40,263 bases of DNA from an uncultured Clostridia bacterium. Lineage in GTDB: Bacteria > Bacillota > Clostridia > Christensenellales > UBA1242. Location of the stretch: positions 1 through 40,263 of the forward strand of contig CAMUJQ010000002.1 of assembly GCA_947089305.1 (NCBI GenBank). Reading direction: 5' to 3'. How positions within the stretch are numbered: the first letter of the stretch is position 1; each line of letters begins with the position of its first letter. Below the pieces are notes generated by a model that did not search any database, was not told the DNA's origin, and saw only the letters and a list, made by a program, of their open reading frames with translations. The translations under genes were made by a program, and so were the position numbers. Of this stretch, positions 7,151 to 15,559 are shown in pieces.

Positions 7151-7273
7151 TTATAAATCGTCTGCATCCTGCTCTGGCTTATCATTAACATCTATATTTG
7201 TTCCAGTGTAACTCCCTCCAGGATCGCCCTTTTTAATAAATTTTTTCTTTTTTAAAAAATTAAATCTTTCCAT
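7151..7273 (-). CDS. Small ORF, 40 residues
   Basis: This small frame lies between the P-loop protein and lepB. The product starts MERFNFLKKKKFIKKG, continues with DPGGSYTGTNIDV and ends EQDADDL. The composition is clearly protein-like: a basic N-terminal third and an acidic end, in contrast to the AT-rich flanks. No ribosome site precedes the ATG. A possible promoter, TTGAAT (7304-7309), 17 bp, TAAAAC (7281-7286), ends 7 nt before it, matching the leaderless layout of its neighbours. Function unknown. Confidence 0.5.
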   Translation of the reverse strand: MERFNFLKKKKFIKKGDPGGSYTGTNIDVNDKPEQDADDL

Positions 7274-7353
7274 AATTTTAGTTTTAGTTATCTACTAGCT
7301 TTTATTCAATTGTTTAATTTTCTTTATATTAAATTAATTTAAAATCTATAAAA

Positions 7354-7376
7354 AAATCACAAATTAAATGTGATTT
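7354..7376 (-). terminator. Terminator of the P-loop protein gene
   Basis: On the minus strand AAATCACA (7369-7376) pairs with TGTGATTT (7354-7361), then a run of T. The 5' arm overlaps the stop codon at 7375. Confidence 0.75.
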
Positions 7377-8238
7377 ATTTTTTTATTCGATTTTTTTTAT
7401 CAATAATTTGACTAACAATATTATTTAATGCTTCTTCATTAACAATATTTTCTTCTATTAACCCATCCGTATTAACTATCTGTTTAGCAATTTCATTATA
7501 TTGGTTAGACATTATAAAGGCTTCATTTAAAGGATCTTTGGCTGCACGCGCTCCACTCATTGAATTTTTATAATTTGATGGCAGTTGCAATGCTACAACT
7601 TTTTTAAATGGCTTAAGTGCCTCTACAATATGTTTAAAACCAATTTTGTCTTCATTAAAATATTTTTCATATAGTTCTTTATCTAAACTTAAAAAGTTTG
7701 TTTTTAATTTTTCATAGTCACTATCAAGAGAAATTGCCATACCTCCACCTGTATCAATAATGCATGGCTCATTTATTTGTTTTAATACACTTGAAAGTAA
7801 TTCGTTTTCAAACTGCTTTTGATAAAAATGCCAAGCTTTAGGCCCAAAATTATCTCTTAAATAATTCGATACTTTTCCAGTAAAACCCATATCTTCATAA
7901 TTTTGTAAATTTGGAAGAAGCTTTCTCATTTTGATTTGGGAATTTGTAATCCAAATTTCATTTTTTAAATATTCAACCTTACCCTCATCTTCTTTAGCCA
8001 AAAATCCACTATCTTTAGTTTTTACTGCAATCCTATATAATTCTTCTTCTAAGTTATCTTTTTTTTCAACAATAACATTTATATCTCTTGGGCAATGTCT
8101 CAACATATCTAAACAAATAACAGGATAATCCATTTGAAATGACAATCTTTTACTAACAACAGTTTTACCAACTCCTGCTGGTCCAACTAATATTATAGAG
8201 TTTTTTAAAATCTCATCTCTTGAATAACTTTTTTCCAT
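7375..8238 (-). CDS. P-loop protein, shikimate-kinase-like fold
   Basis: This P-loop NTPase has Walker A GPAGVGKT (19-26), an Asp at 44 in ICLD, DTGGG at 162-166 (the substrate-binding Gly motif of shikimate kinases) and a lid-like SGARAAKDPL. It is 287 residues, well above the 165-180 of AroK; the extra length is an insert of about 100 residues between Walker A and DTGGG. No aromatic-pathway gene is nearby, so a shikimate kinase role is not supported, and it is more safely called a small-molecule kinase of that superfamily. The ATG follows AAGGAG, with its own promoter and terminator: a single-gene transcript. Confidence 0.75.
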   Translation of the reverse strand: MEKSYSRDEILKNSIILVGPAGVGKTVVSKRLSFQMDYPVICLDMLRHCPRDINVIVEKKDNLEEELYRIAVKTKDSGFLAKEDEGKVEYLKNEIWITNSQIKMRKLLPNLQNYEDMGFTGKVSNYLRDNFGPKAWHFYQKQFENELLSSVLKQINEPCIIDTGGGMAISLDSDYEKLKTNFLSLDKELYEKYFNEDKIGFKHIVEALKPFKKVVALQLPSNYKNSMSGARAAKDPLNEAFIMSNQYNEIAKQIVNTDGLIEENIVNEEALNNIVSQIIDKKNRIKK

Positions 8239-8256
8239 TATCTTTCTCCTTCTTCT

Positions 8257-8285
8257 ATTATATAATATTTACCTTTTATTTTCAA
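8257..8285 (-). promoter_or_regulatory. Promoter of the P-loop protein gene
   Basis: Minus-strand TTGAAA (8280-8285), 17 bp, TATAAT (8257-8262), followed by AAGGAG and the ATG at 8238. Confidence 0.65.
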
Positions 8286-9064
8286 GACTTAAATTCTTTT
8301 TCGGCTAAAAATTCAAGTCTTTTTATTTTTTTCTTTTCTAAAACAATATTTAACAAAGTGTAAATAAAGTATACTCCCCAAAATGGACAAAAAATTTGCA
8401 CAAGCATTCCTATAAAAGGATATAACTTAGGCGCAGCATTAAAAACTATTTGACTAATTTTAATTGGAATTGGTCTTGAAATATACATTAAATCTGAGCC
8501 TGTTGTCACATTCATTATATACGCTCCAATACAAGCTAAACCAACAAAAACAAAATAATTCAAGAAATGTTTTGCTTTAGGTTTATAAAAACCTGTTATA
8601 ACAATAAGTACTCCAATATAAATCATTAAGCCGTGATAAATCATAGTTCTAAGACACATAAAATGATAAATTGGATAAGATGGAATGTTTGCACTTGGAT
8701 AAATGAAAAATGCAGTGGCCCCAACTATTCCTCCAAAAAACATAAACGCTACGCCCGTGTTTTTAATGGTCTCATTTTTAAATAAGGCTAACACACAAGC
8801 ATACATAAATAATGAACAAAAATATAATGGAACAAATTCTATACTTGAAATTCCATTAACTATGCCAGTCCAAATCATTTTAATTATTTCAGTTAAAATT
8901 GTAAAAATACCAGCAACTAAAATAGCAATTCTTACCCCTCTTTTGTTCAAATGTTTAGAAAAAGCAAGACCTATTAATATAAGCATAATAACAATTGCTA
9001 ATGCTATAATATAAGTTAATGACCACATTCCACAAGCTGTTGCAGGATTAGACTTTGAAAACAT
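8282..9064 (-). CDS. YwaF/TMEM164-type integral membrane protein
   Basis: This is a polytopic membrane protein of 260 residues with about seven hydrophobic spans and very little soluble sequence. The ordering of features (a Glu/Lys in the second span, then FVPLYFCSLFMY, YPSANIP and an H-containing fifth span) matches the YwaF/TMEM164-type family (TIGR02206), whose bacterial function is unknown. The C-terminal tail is basic and then acidic. The start is well fixed: AGGAG before the ATG at 9064 and a good promoter upstream. It is transcribed alone. Confidence 0.75.
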   Translation of the reverse strand: MFSKSNPATACGMWSLTYIIALAIVIMLILIGLAFSKHLNKRGVRIAILVAGIFTILTEIIKMIWTGIVNGISSIEFVPLYFCSLFMYACVLALFKNETIKNTGVAFMFFGGIVGATAFFIYPSANIPSYPIYHFMCLRTMIYHGLMIYIGVLIVITGFYKPKAKHFLNYFVFVGLACIGAYIMNVTTGSDLMYISRPIPIKISQIVFNAAPKLYPFIGMLVQIFCPFWGVYFIYTLLNIVLEKKKIKRLEFLAEKEFKS

Positions 9065-9083
9065 ATTTCTCCTATGTAGATAT

Positions 9084-9112
9084 ATTGTAAATTAATTGTT
9101 GAATTTTGTCAA
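9084..9112 (-). promoter_or_regulatory. Promoter of the YwaF-type gene
   Basis: Minus-strand TTGACA (9107-9112), 17 bp, TACAAT (9084-9089), with AGGAG and the ATG downstream. Confidence 0.75.
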
Positions 9113-9130
9113 ATTATAGAATAATAATAA

Positions 9131-9153
9131 GAAAAAAACGCGTTAGCGCGTTT
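9131..9153 (-). terminator. Terminator of the pyrG-methyltransferase-TfoX operon
   Basis: AAACGCG pairs with CGCGTTT (9136-9142 with 9147-9153), followed on the minus strand by a T run. It is the most GC-rich hairpin in the area, 67 nt after the TfoX_N stop codon. Confidence 0.8.
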
Positions 9154-9219
9154 AATTTGTTAGTATTTTTTTAATAAATACCTTAAATATTAATAGCTTA
9201 AAATAGCAATATATTGCCC

Positions 9220-9510
9220 TTATTTTTTTAAGCTTTCGCAAGTTGTGTAAATTATTTCTTTAACATGTTCAGTGTCTTCTAAATCCTCTAAAAAATACAT
9301 TGGCTTTGCACCTTTATATGGAATTTGTTCGGGCAAATTAAATTTTGCGTTTTCTGTTGTGCGCTTAATTAACACTCTTCCATCATATAACCCGCCAAAA
9401 AGAACATTATTTAAATATAATAAATATTCTCCCATCATAGGTCTGCAAATTAAATCCCCCAATTTTCCTAGTTCATAAACAACATAATCTCTAAAATCCT
9501 TGCTTGTCAT
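9220..9510 (-). CDS. TfoX N-terminal domain protein
   Basis: This 96-residue protein consists only of a TfoX N-terminal-like domain. Recognisable features are RPMMGEYLLYLNNVLFGGLYDGRVLIKRT (the family's FGxxGxYxdgxxFaxixdgxLYlK pattern) and a C-terminal MYFLEDLED helix region. In gamma-proteobacteria full-length TfoX activates competence, but the isolated domain in Bacillota has no proven role. The start at 9510 was preferred to an in-frame ATG at 9543, because GAGGAG lies just before 9510 and nothing lies before 9543. It is the third gene after pyrG and the methyltransferase. Confidence 0.8.
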   Translation of the reverse strand: MTSKDFRDYVVYELGKLGDLICRPMMGEYLLYLNNVLFGGLYDGRVLIKRTTENAKFNLPEQIPYKGAKPMYFLEDLEDTEHVKEIIYTTCESLKK

Positions 9511-9549
9511 TTTACTCCTCTTTTTTGTTTTACAATATTTCACAGCGAT

Positions 9550-10215
9550 TTATTTTTTAAGCAAAATATGATAATGATAAGAATAACTTGGTTTTCCGTT
9601 TTTATCAAAAAAGTCTTTTACTTCACTAACTTTTATTATTTCAAAATTTTTAAAAAGCTTTAATATCAATTTGTAATCAGCATAGAAATGAGGAACATTA
9701 TATTCAGGAGAATCATCCTTTCTTATTCTTGTGTTTTTATCAACCAAAGGCCATTCTTTTTGTTTAAATGCCCAAGTGTTTTTTGAACACAAAGTTAAAA
9801 AGATTTCTCCATTTGGTTTTAAAATTCTATAAATTTCTTTAATTATGTTATTTACTCCTTCAGTATCAGTATGTGAAATAACATTATAACTTAAAATTGC
9901 ATCGAAAGTTTCGTCTTTATAAGGCATATGCAACATGTCGCCTTGTTTACATTGAGCCTTTAAACCTTGCTTTTTAAGTGCACTCTTTGTAGATAAAATT
10001 GCCTCTTCACTTAAATCAAAGGCACTAACATTAAAGCCCGCCTTACTAAAAAGCAAAGTATGACGACCAAGCCCGCAACCAAGATCTAGAAAATCTTTTT
10101 TATTTTGAGACATCCATCTATCTACCAAATAATATGCTTGTTCACTTGGTGTTAGCCAAATATGTTTAACATCCTTTTCAACTTTATTCCAATCCCATGG
10201 TTTTGAATCTATCAA
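9550..10215 (-). CDS. Class I SAM-dependent methyltransferase
   Basis: This is a cytosolic Rossmann-fold methyltransferase. Motif I is FLDLGCGLGRHT, motif II an acidic AFDLS, and a GDMLHMPYKDETFDAILSYN stretch covers motifs III-IV: a typical small-molecule methyltransferase of the Methyltransf_11 type. The substrate cannot be read. A start at TTG 10215 puts AGGAG 10 nt upstream; the GTG at 10224 would leave only one base between the site and the codon, so TTG is preferred, with modest certainty. It sits 18 nt after pyrG and before the TfoX_N gene, in one operon. Confidence 0.82.
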   Translation of the reverse strand: MIDSKPWDWNKVEKDVKHIWLTPSEQAYYLVDRWMSQNKKDFLDLGCGLGRHTLLFSKAGFNVSAFDLSEEAILSTKSALKKQGLKAQCKQGDMLHMPYKDETFDAILSYNVISHTDTEGVNNIIKEIYRILKPNGEIFLTLCSKNTWAFKQKEWPLVDKNTRIRKDDSPEYNVPHFYADYKLILKLFKNFEIIKVSEVKDFFDKNGKPSYSYHYHILLKK

Positions 10216-10233
10216 TTTTAACACTCTCCTATT

Positions 10234-11832
10234 TTAATCTTTACATGCCCCAATAAAAGCTTCAAAAAGTGGATGAGGATTATCTGGGCGACTTTTAAAT
10301 TCTGGATGAAATTGTGAAGCAACATAAAACTTATGATTAGGCAATTCTACAATTTCAACAAGATTTCTTTCTTCATTAACGCCCGCAATCACCATGCCAT
10401 TATTTTCAAAATCTTTTCTAAATTTATTATTAAATTCATATCTATGGCGATGTCTTTCAGAAATATGTTTTTTACCATAAGCCTTATAAGTTTTTGTGCC
10501 TTGCGTTAAAGTGCATTCATATGCCCCAAGTCGCATTGTTCCACCCTTTTCACTTATACCTTTTTGGTCTTCCATTATATCAATTACATTATGTTTAGAA
10601 GCTGTTTCAAACTCACTTGAAGACGCATCATTCCATTTAATAACATTTCTAGCAAACTCTATAACAGCAATTTGCATGCCCAAACATAAACCAAGATATG
10701 GGATATTGTTTTCACGAGCATAAGTTGCCGCCATAATTTTTCCTTCAACGCCACGTGTGCCAAAACCACCAGGAACTACAATACCTTTTAATTCACTAAG
10801 CATTGCTTCTGCTCCATTTTTTTCAATGTCAACTGAGTCAATAAGTTTTACCTTAACTTTTACACCATTATTAAGGCCCGCGTGTTTAAGAGCTTCTGTA
10901 ACTGATATATATGCATCGGCAACTGCAGTATATTTTCCAACAATACCAACTTTAACTTCTTGTTTATTACTTTTAAGTTTTGAAATCATATTTTTCCAGC
11001 CCGACATATCAGCCTTGCCAGCTTTCAATTTTAATAGTTTGCAAACAATTTTATCTAAACCCTCTTTCTGCATCATTAAAGGTAAATCATATAAGCATTT
11101 TGCATCGCTATTATGAATTACAAATTCTTTGCCACGAAGATTACAAAACATTGCCAATTTTTCTTTCATCTCATCTGTTAAATCAATACCAGCATTAGTT
11201 CTACAAACTAAAATATCAGGTTGAATCCCAAGCCTTGTTAATTCTTTTACACTATTTTGCGCTGGCTTAGTTTTAACTTCTTGTGCAGCTTCTAAATAAG
11301 GAAGAAGTGCAACATGCAAGAAAACTAAGTTCTCTTGCCCAACTTCCATTCTAAGTTGCCTAACAGCCTCTAAAAATGAAAGCCCTTCTATATCTCCAAC
11401 AGTGCCACCGATTTCAACAATAACAATATCTGTATCATCTCCACCAGCACCTTGTATATCTTCTTTTATTTCATTAGTAACATGAGGAACAACTTGAATA
11501 GTTCTTCCAAGATATTTACCTTCTCTTTCTTTTGCAATAATACTAGAATAAATTTTACCACTTGTATAATTACAATTTTTATTGCAAGTAATTCCTAAAA
11601 ATCTTTCATAATGTCCAATATCAAGGTCAGTTTCAGTCCCGTCATCAGTTACAAAAACCTCCCCATGTTGATATGGACTCATAGTTCCCGGGTCAACATT
11701 AATATAAGGATCAAGTTTTTGAACTGCAACACTAAAACCACGATTTTTTAAAAGTCTACCAAGACTCGCTGCCGTTATACCCTTTCCTAAACTAGAAACT
11801 ACACCACCCGTTACTACAATATATTTACTCAT
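10234..11832 (-). CDS. pyrG: CTP synthase
   Basis: The enzyme converts UTP to CTP using ATP and glutamine in the cytosol. The N-terminal amidoligase domain begins MSKYIVVTGGVVSSLGKG and includes VQKLDPYINVDPGT. The C-terminal glutaminase domain has the nucleophile Cys383 in GLCLGMQ and QFHPEFKSRP near the end. The length of 532 is normal. The start at 11832 has GGGAGG at ideal spacing; an ATG 48 nt further up lies upstream of the -10 box and is rejected. The leader is only about 13 nt, so there is no room for the attenuator seen ahead of pyrG in Bacillus. It heads an operon with the methyltransferase and TfoX_N genes. Confidence 0.97.
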   Translation of the reverse strand: MSKYIVVTGGVVSSLGKGITAASLGRLLKNRGFSVAVQKLDPYINVDPGTMSPYQHGEVFVTDDGTETDLDIGHYERFLGITCNKNCNYTSGKIYSSIIAKEREGKYLGRTIQVVPHVTNEIKEDIQGAGGDDTDIVIVEIGGTVGDIEGLSFLEAVRQLRMEVGQENLVFLHVALLPYLEAAQEVKTKPAQNSVKELTRLGIQPDILVCRTNAGIDLTDEMKEKLAMFCNLRGKEFVIHNSDAKCLYDLPLMMQKEGLDKIVCKLLKLKAGKADMSGWKNMISKLKSNKQEVKVGIVGKYTAVADAYISVTEALKHAGLNNGVKVKVKLIDSVDIEKNGAEAMLSELKGIVVPGGFGTRGVEGKIMAATYARENNIPYLGLCLGMQIAVIEFARNVIKWNDASSSEFETASKHNVIDIMEDQKGISEKGGTMRLGAYECTLTQGTKTYKAYGKKHISERHRHRYEFNNKFRKDFENNGMVIAGVNEERNLVEIVELPNHKFYVASQFHPEFKSRPDNPHPLFEAFIGACKD

Positions 11833-11851
11833 TTCTTCCTCCCTAATTAAA

Positions 11852-11880
11852 AGTATAACATATTCGACATTTTTCCTCAA
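11852..11880 (-). promoter_or_regulatory. pyrG promoter
   Basis: Minus-strand TTGAGG (11875-11880), 17 bp, TATACT (11852-11857); the expected start is near 11845. The spacer contains TGTCGAA, a match to the Spo0A box core, but such matches are expected by chance. Confidence 0.7.
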
Positions 11881-11918
11881 ATAAATTCTAATTATAGGTT
11901 AAGTTAAATTGCACAAAA

Positions 11919-11947
11919 AAAGTAGAATACAAAATCTACCTTTTTTT
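11919..11947 (-). terminator. Terminator of the HipA-like gene
   Basis: GTAGA pairs with TCTAC (11922-11926 with 11935-11939), with runs of T/A on both sides. It lies directly after the stop codon at 11955. Confidence 0.7.
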
Positions 11948-11954
11948 CATAAAA

Positions 11955-12902
11955 TTAAATTTTTAACATTCTATTAATATGTTTATTTAAATCTTTATAC
12001 ACCAATTCGCCCTTTTCTTCTAACCATTGCTTAGTTACTTTAACTTTTTCATATTTTTCTTTCATAAAATTAGTATATTTATCCCAAGAATAAGTTTCAA
12101 TAAATTTTGCTAAATTAGAGAAATTGCAAATATCTTTTAAGAATTGCTTATTTTTAATTTCAAATATCTGCTCTTTAAATTCCTTAACAACATCAGGAAA
12201 CTTTTGTTTTATTACATCAATGTTTAATTGTGCATATTTCATATATAAATCATAAAAACTTTGTCTATTTTCCATATGATTAAACAAAAGAAATAAATGT
12301 GAATATTCATTATCAAATAAAGGTGCTGATTTTAAATTACCTTCTTTATCTTTAATAAAACCTAAATTACCAAAGTGCGCATTTTGGTCCACTATTAAAT
12401 ATTTAAATAACATTTTCTTTGCCAAATCTTTAGCTAGTTCTTTATTGCTTATAAATGGTTCTTCATCAAATAGTTCATGCAATTTATAAACACAAAAAGC
12501 AAAATTTATAAACTCGTCAAAATTTATATTCTTGGCTTTATGTTTTTCATAATAATCTAAAAGGCTTAAAAACTTTTCACCTTTGTTTAAAAAGTTTTCT
12601 GTTAAAACTCCTTTGTCAATATATTTACTCTCTATTTTATTAACACCTTTACAAACAGCTAAATCATATTGTGCGCATGCATAATTTAAAAACTTTGCAA
12701 GCCTTGAACTAAACACTTCAGAAACTGCAAAGAACTCTGTCATATATGGTTTTTGAGTAGATAAAGGTTTAAAAATCTTTCTTCCATTTTCAAAAACAGG
12801 AAAAACTTTAATGCATGTTTCACCTTCTTCATTTTTAGTAAATTCAATACTTCTTTCACTTTCTTTTAAATCAATATTATTTATCTTATATATATTATCC
12901 AC
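11955..12902 (-). CDS. HipA-like kinase-fold protein, catalytic Asp replaced by Asn
   Basis: The protein (315 residues) matches the HipA/CtkA kinase fold. A probable ATP-binding Lys is in IFKPLS (Lys46), followed by an AVSEVFSSRLAK helix with Glu62 and a TENFL block. The catalytic region is NAHFGNLGF at 174-182, and PLFDNEYS has the Mg-binding Asp197. In HipA the first motif is D-x-H-x-x-N; here the Asp position is Asn174, so it may be inactive or unusual. There is no HipB-like DNA-binding partner, so a toxin-antitoxin call is not justified. The start codon is GTG at 12902 with GAGG upstream. It is transcribed alone. Confidence 0.7.
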   Translation of the reverse strand: MDNIYKINNIDLKESERSIEFTKNEEGETCIKVFPVFENGRKIFKPLSTQKPYMTEFFAVSEVFSSRLAKFLNYACAQYDLAVCKGVNKIESKYIDKGVLTENFLNKGEKFLSLLDYYEKHKAKNINFDEFINFAFCVYKLHELFDEEPFISNKELAKDLAKKMLFKYLIVDQNAHFGNLGFIKDKEGNLKSAPLFDNEYSHLFLLFNHMENRQSFYDLYMKYAQLNIDVIKQKFPDVVKEFKEQIFEIKNKQFLKDICNFSNLAKFIETYSWDKYTNFMKEKYEKVKVTKQWLEEKGELVYKDLNKHINRMLKI

Positions 12903-12919
12903 TTCCTACCTCTAGTTTA

Positions 12920-12949
12920 ATTGTATCATATTAAAACATATATAGTCAA
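12920..12949 (-). promoter_or_regulatory. Promoter of the HipA-like gene
   Basis: Minus-strand TTGACT (12944-12949), 18 bp, TACAAT (12920-12925). Confidence 0.6.
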
Positions 12950-12993
12950 TATGGCTTTTAAATTTATCTTTATATAAAATTAAGAATATTTAT

Positions 12994-13022
12994 TTGCTTA
13001 AAAATTATATTTAGTGTAATAT
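12994..13022 (+). promoter_or_regulatory. Promoter of the ABC exporter gene
   Basis: TTGCTT (12994-12999), 17 bp, TAATAT (13017-13022), followed by AAGGAG and the ATG at 13049. Confidence 0.5.
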
Positions 13023-13048
13023 TATTTTAGTTAAATAAGGAGTTACTT

Positions 13049-14761
13049 ATGAAAAAAGAGCAAAATACTAAAAAACAAAGAAGCACAATTGTTTTGCTTT
13101 GGAGCGTAATGAAGAAAAATGAAAAACTAAAGTTTTTCTTTCTAATATTTTTAGGTTTAATAGCATCGATTGCTGTTTTAATTCCAACTCAAATTGTTAG
13201 TATTATTATTTCAAAGTTATCAGGAAATACGGCGCACTTTTTTGGCATTGCAATTCCAAATGCGTGGGGCTATGTGCCTATTATAATTGCAGGTGGCGCC
13301 ATAACCTATTTAATGCACATACTCCATGTTACCTATGAACTTCAAATAGAAGCATTAATAAAACGAGTTTTAGCAAATTTACGTTCTCACACATATTCTT
13401 GGTTAATCAGTCCACGTAAAAACATGGATTTAAAAATGACACAAGGTGATGCTTTATATCGTTTAAATGAAGGCCCTGAAGGCATATTAAATGCTTTAGA
13501 AAAATTATTTGTGAGTGTAATTCCTCAAATTTTATCAGGCGTTATTGCTCTTTGCTATATATGTGTTATGGATATTGTTTCTATGCCTTTTATAATTGTA
13601 GGTCTTATTTTAGTATGGCTTTGCGTTATGGTAAGAACAAAATTAGAAAATAAAATTGCTGTAAATCTTGAAACAACTAAATCTGCTGTTACAAACAGTG
13701 TAGCAAACTCTATAGTCAACCTTCCTGTAATTACCCTTTATAAATCAATGTTTTTAGAACAATCTATTTTTAACAATAAAATTGAAGCTTTTTATAAGCA
13801 GCAAAAAAAGAAAATTAATGTTAGATGGGTTTATTGGACAGTATCTCGAGTTATAGAAATATTATGTACTTTTGGAATTATCTTCTTATGTGCAAAACGA
13901 GTATTTTCAAATACTATGGACCCAAGTAGCATTGTAATTATTGTAAATTATGTTGCTCAAATATTTAGCCCTCTTCAACTTATAAGTTACTTCTCTACTA
14001 AATGGGTAGAATGCAAAGTAAAAATTAATCGACTTTATGAAATCAAGCCTAGCGATGAAGATTTATTACCTTTAACTCCCCTTGATATTGATAAAATAAA
14101 TTCTCTTGAATTAAAGCATGTAGATATTCAAAACGGAGATGTTTTTAGAATTGAAAATGTAAATGCCAAATTTAAAAAAGGTGAACTTGCCGTTGTTTAT
14201 GGAGAGTCTGGTTGCGGAAAGTCTACAATCATGAGAGTTATTAGTGGGCTATGCGAACGCAAAGCAGGTGAAATTATTGTAAATGAAAATATACCTTTAC
14301 AAACTGGTTATTTAATATCTGAAAAAATGTCTGTAACCATGCAAAGCCCTTATATATTTAATCGTGACGTTAAATTAAATATTCTCTACCCCGACGGCAA
14401 TAAATTTAATAATGTTCAAGAAATTATAGAACTTCTTTCTATGCAAAAACTTTATAACAGAAAGTTTGACGAAAAGAAGCAACAAAACTTAGAGAATATG
14501 CTTTCAGGTGGAGAAAAAAAGAGAATTTGCATAACTCGCGGATTAATTCGTCCTGCTGATATTTATATTTTTGATGAGCCAACAAATGACCTTGACCATA
14601 AAAATGCTATGAATGTAATTAAAAGCATTAATAAACTCAAAAAGAATGCAATTGTTATTTGCGTAACACATGATGAACGTGTTATGAAAAAAGCTGACCA
14701 ACTTATTGAGTTTAATAACAAAGTAATGATTGAATCTGAAAAGATATTAGAAGAAAAATAA
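13049..14761 (+). CDS. ABC exporter, fused membrane and ATPase domains
   Basis: This is a half-size exporter of 570 residues that should act as a homodimer in the membrane. The N-terminal 330 residues hold about six spans. The ATPase domain has Walker A GESGCGKST (386-394), signature LSGGEKKR (about 485), Walker B IYIFDEPTNDLD (about 505-516) and switch His in VTHDE (about 540). The Q-loop reads TMQSPYIF. The substrate is unknown; the family covers peptides, lipids and drugs. The start has AGGAG at 7 nt. It has its own promoter and terminator, so it is a single-gene unit with no dedicated partner next to it. Confidence 0.9.
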   Translation: MKKEQNTKKQRSTIVLLWSVMKKNEKLKFFFLIFLGLIASIAVLIPTQIVSIIISKLSGNTAHFFGIAIPNAWGYVPIIIAGGAITYLMHILHVTYELQIEALIKRVLANLRSHTYSWLISPRKNMDLKMTQGDALYRLNEGPEGILNALEKLFVSVIPQILSGVIALCYICVMDIVSMPFIIVGLILVWLCVMVRTKLENKIAVNLETTKSAVTNSVANSIVNLPVITLYKSMFLEQSIFNNKIEAFYKQQKKKINVRWVYWTVSRVIEILCTFGIIFLCAKRVFSNTMDPSSIVIIVNYVAQIFSPLQLISYFSTKWVECKVKINRLYEIKPSDEDLLPLTPLDIDKINSLELKHVDIQNGDVFRIENVNAKFKKGELAVVYGESGCGKSTIMRVISGLCERKAGEIIVNENIPLQTGYLISEKMSVTMQSPYIFNRDVKLNILYPDGNKFNNVQEIIELLSMQKLYNRKFDEKKQQNLENMLSGGEKKRICITRGLIRPADIYIFDEPTNDLDHKNAMNVIKSINKLKKNAIVICVTHDERVMKKADQLIEFNNKVMIESEKILEEK

Positions 14762-14770
14762 ATTTTAAAT

Positions 14771-14796
14771 GCGCAAAATAAAATTTGCGCTTTTTT
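14771..14796 (+). terminator. Terminator of the ABC exporter gene
   Basis: GCGCAAA (14771-14777) pairs with TTTGCGC (14784-14790), then six T. Confidence 0.9.
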
Positions 14797-14802
14797 ATTA
14801 AC

Positions 14803-14831
14803 TTGACAAAAATATTTATGATTTGTAAAAT
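14803..14831 (+). promoter_or_regulatory. comFC promoter, leaderless geometry
   Basis: TTGACA (14803-14808), 17 bp, TAAAAT (14826-14831). The ATG at 14841 is 9 nt further on, leaving a leader of at most a few bases and no ribosome site. Confidence 0.75.
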
Positions 14832-14840
14832 AATTTCAAC

Positions 14841-15545
14841 ATGAAAAATATTTTTAATTATATTTCTAATTTATTATTTCCGCAAAAACTAAAATGCATA
14901 GTTTGTAAAAATGAACTTTGCAATTCTAACAATATGTATTTGTGTAAAAATTGTTTTAATAATGTTTTTTACATAAAGAATCCTTGTCCAACTTGCGGAG
15001 ATGAAATGCTTAATGGCAACACTTATTGTCTTAATTGTAAAAATCGCGCTGTGACATATTTTAAATTTAATAGAAGTGTATTTGTCTACAATAATGTTGC
15101 TAAAAATTTAATAACTAGAGCAAAATTTAGAGGCGAAAAATATCTTGTAGCTTTTTTATTTGATGAATTATATAAACTTTATATCAACTTAAACTTATCC
15201 ATTGATTTAATAACCTATGTACCTAGCAAAACAAATAAAGATAGATTTTATAATATTCCTGAACTACTAGCAAAAAAATTATCTGATAAAACAGCTATAC
15301 CCTTAATTAAAACATTAGAATGTATTAAAACAGATGAACAAAAAAACAAAGATTTTACTTCGAGGCAAATAAATGTTAAAAATGCTTTTAAATTTATTAA
15401 TTGCGATGTAAAATATAAAAATATTTTACTTATTGATGATATATATACAACAGGGGCAACAATTAATGAATGTAGCAAACTACTAAAAACACATGGTGCA
15501 CAAACTATTTATGCATTAACCTTGGCGCATACTTTAAAAAAATAA
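14841..15545 (+). CDS. ComF-family phosphoribosyltransferase-like protein, copy 1 (degraded motif)
   Basis: The family combines an N-terminal zinc finger with a type I phosphoribosyltransferase domain; ComFC works in DNA uptake or in poorly understood nucleotide or DNA roles. Four Cys pairs are visible (CIVC, CKNC, CPTC, CLNC) in the first 70 residues, and the PRPP loop LLIDDIYTTGAT lies near residues 195-206. Compared with the next gene the usual R-x-x-x-RGFN motif is lost: here it reads VPSKTNKDRFYNIPELLA. The copy may have changed or lost function while keeping the PRPP loop. It is probably translated from a leaderless mRNA and precedes its paralogue by 14 nt. Confidence 0.85.
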   Translation: MKNIFNYISNLLFPQKLKCIVCKNELCNSNNMYLCKNCFNNVFYIKNPCPTCGDEMLNGNTYCLNCKNRAVTYFKFNRSVFVYNNVAKNLITRAKFRGEKYLVAFLFDELYKLYINLNLSIDLITYVPSKTNKDRFYNIPELLAKKLSDKTAIPLIKTLECIKTDEQKNKDFTSRQINVKNAFKFINCDVKYKNILLIDDIYTTGATINECSKLLKTHGAQTIYALTLAHTLKK

Positions 15546-15559
15546 TAAAAGGAACACAA

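Noticed and set aside
11858..11874. TGTCGAA in the pyrG promoter spacer as a Spo0A box
   Set aside because: A match of this length is expected several times by chance in 40 kb; position alone does not make it convincing.
11833..11880. Sixteen extra N-terminal residues for pyrG
   Set aside because: They begin at the -35 box and span the -10 box of the promoter, and lack a ribosome site; the conserved MSKYIVVTGG start has GGGAGG.
11955..12902. HipBA-type toxin-antitoxin module
   Set aside because: No HipB-like DNA-binding gene is adjacent and the catalytic Asp is changed.
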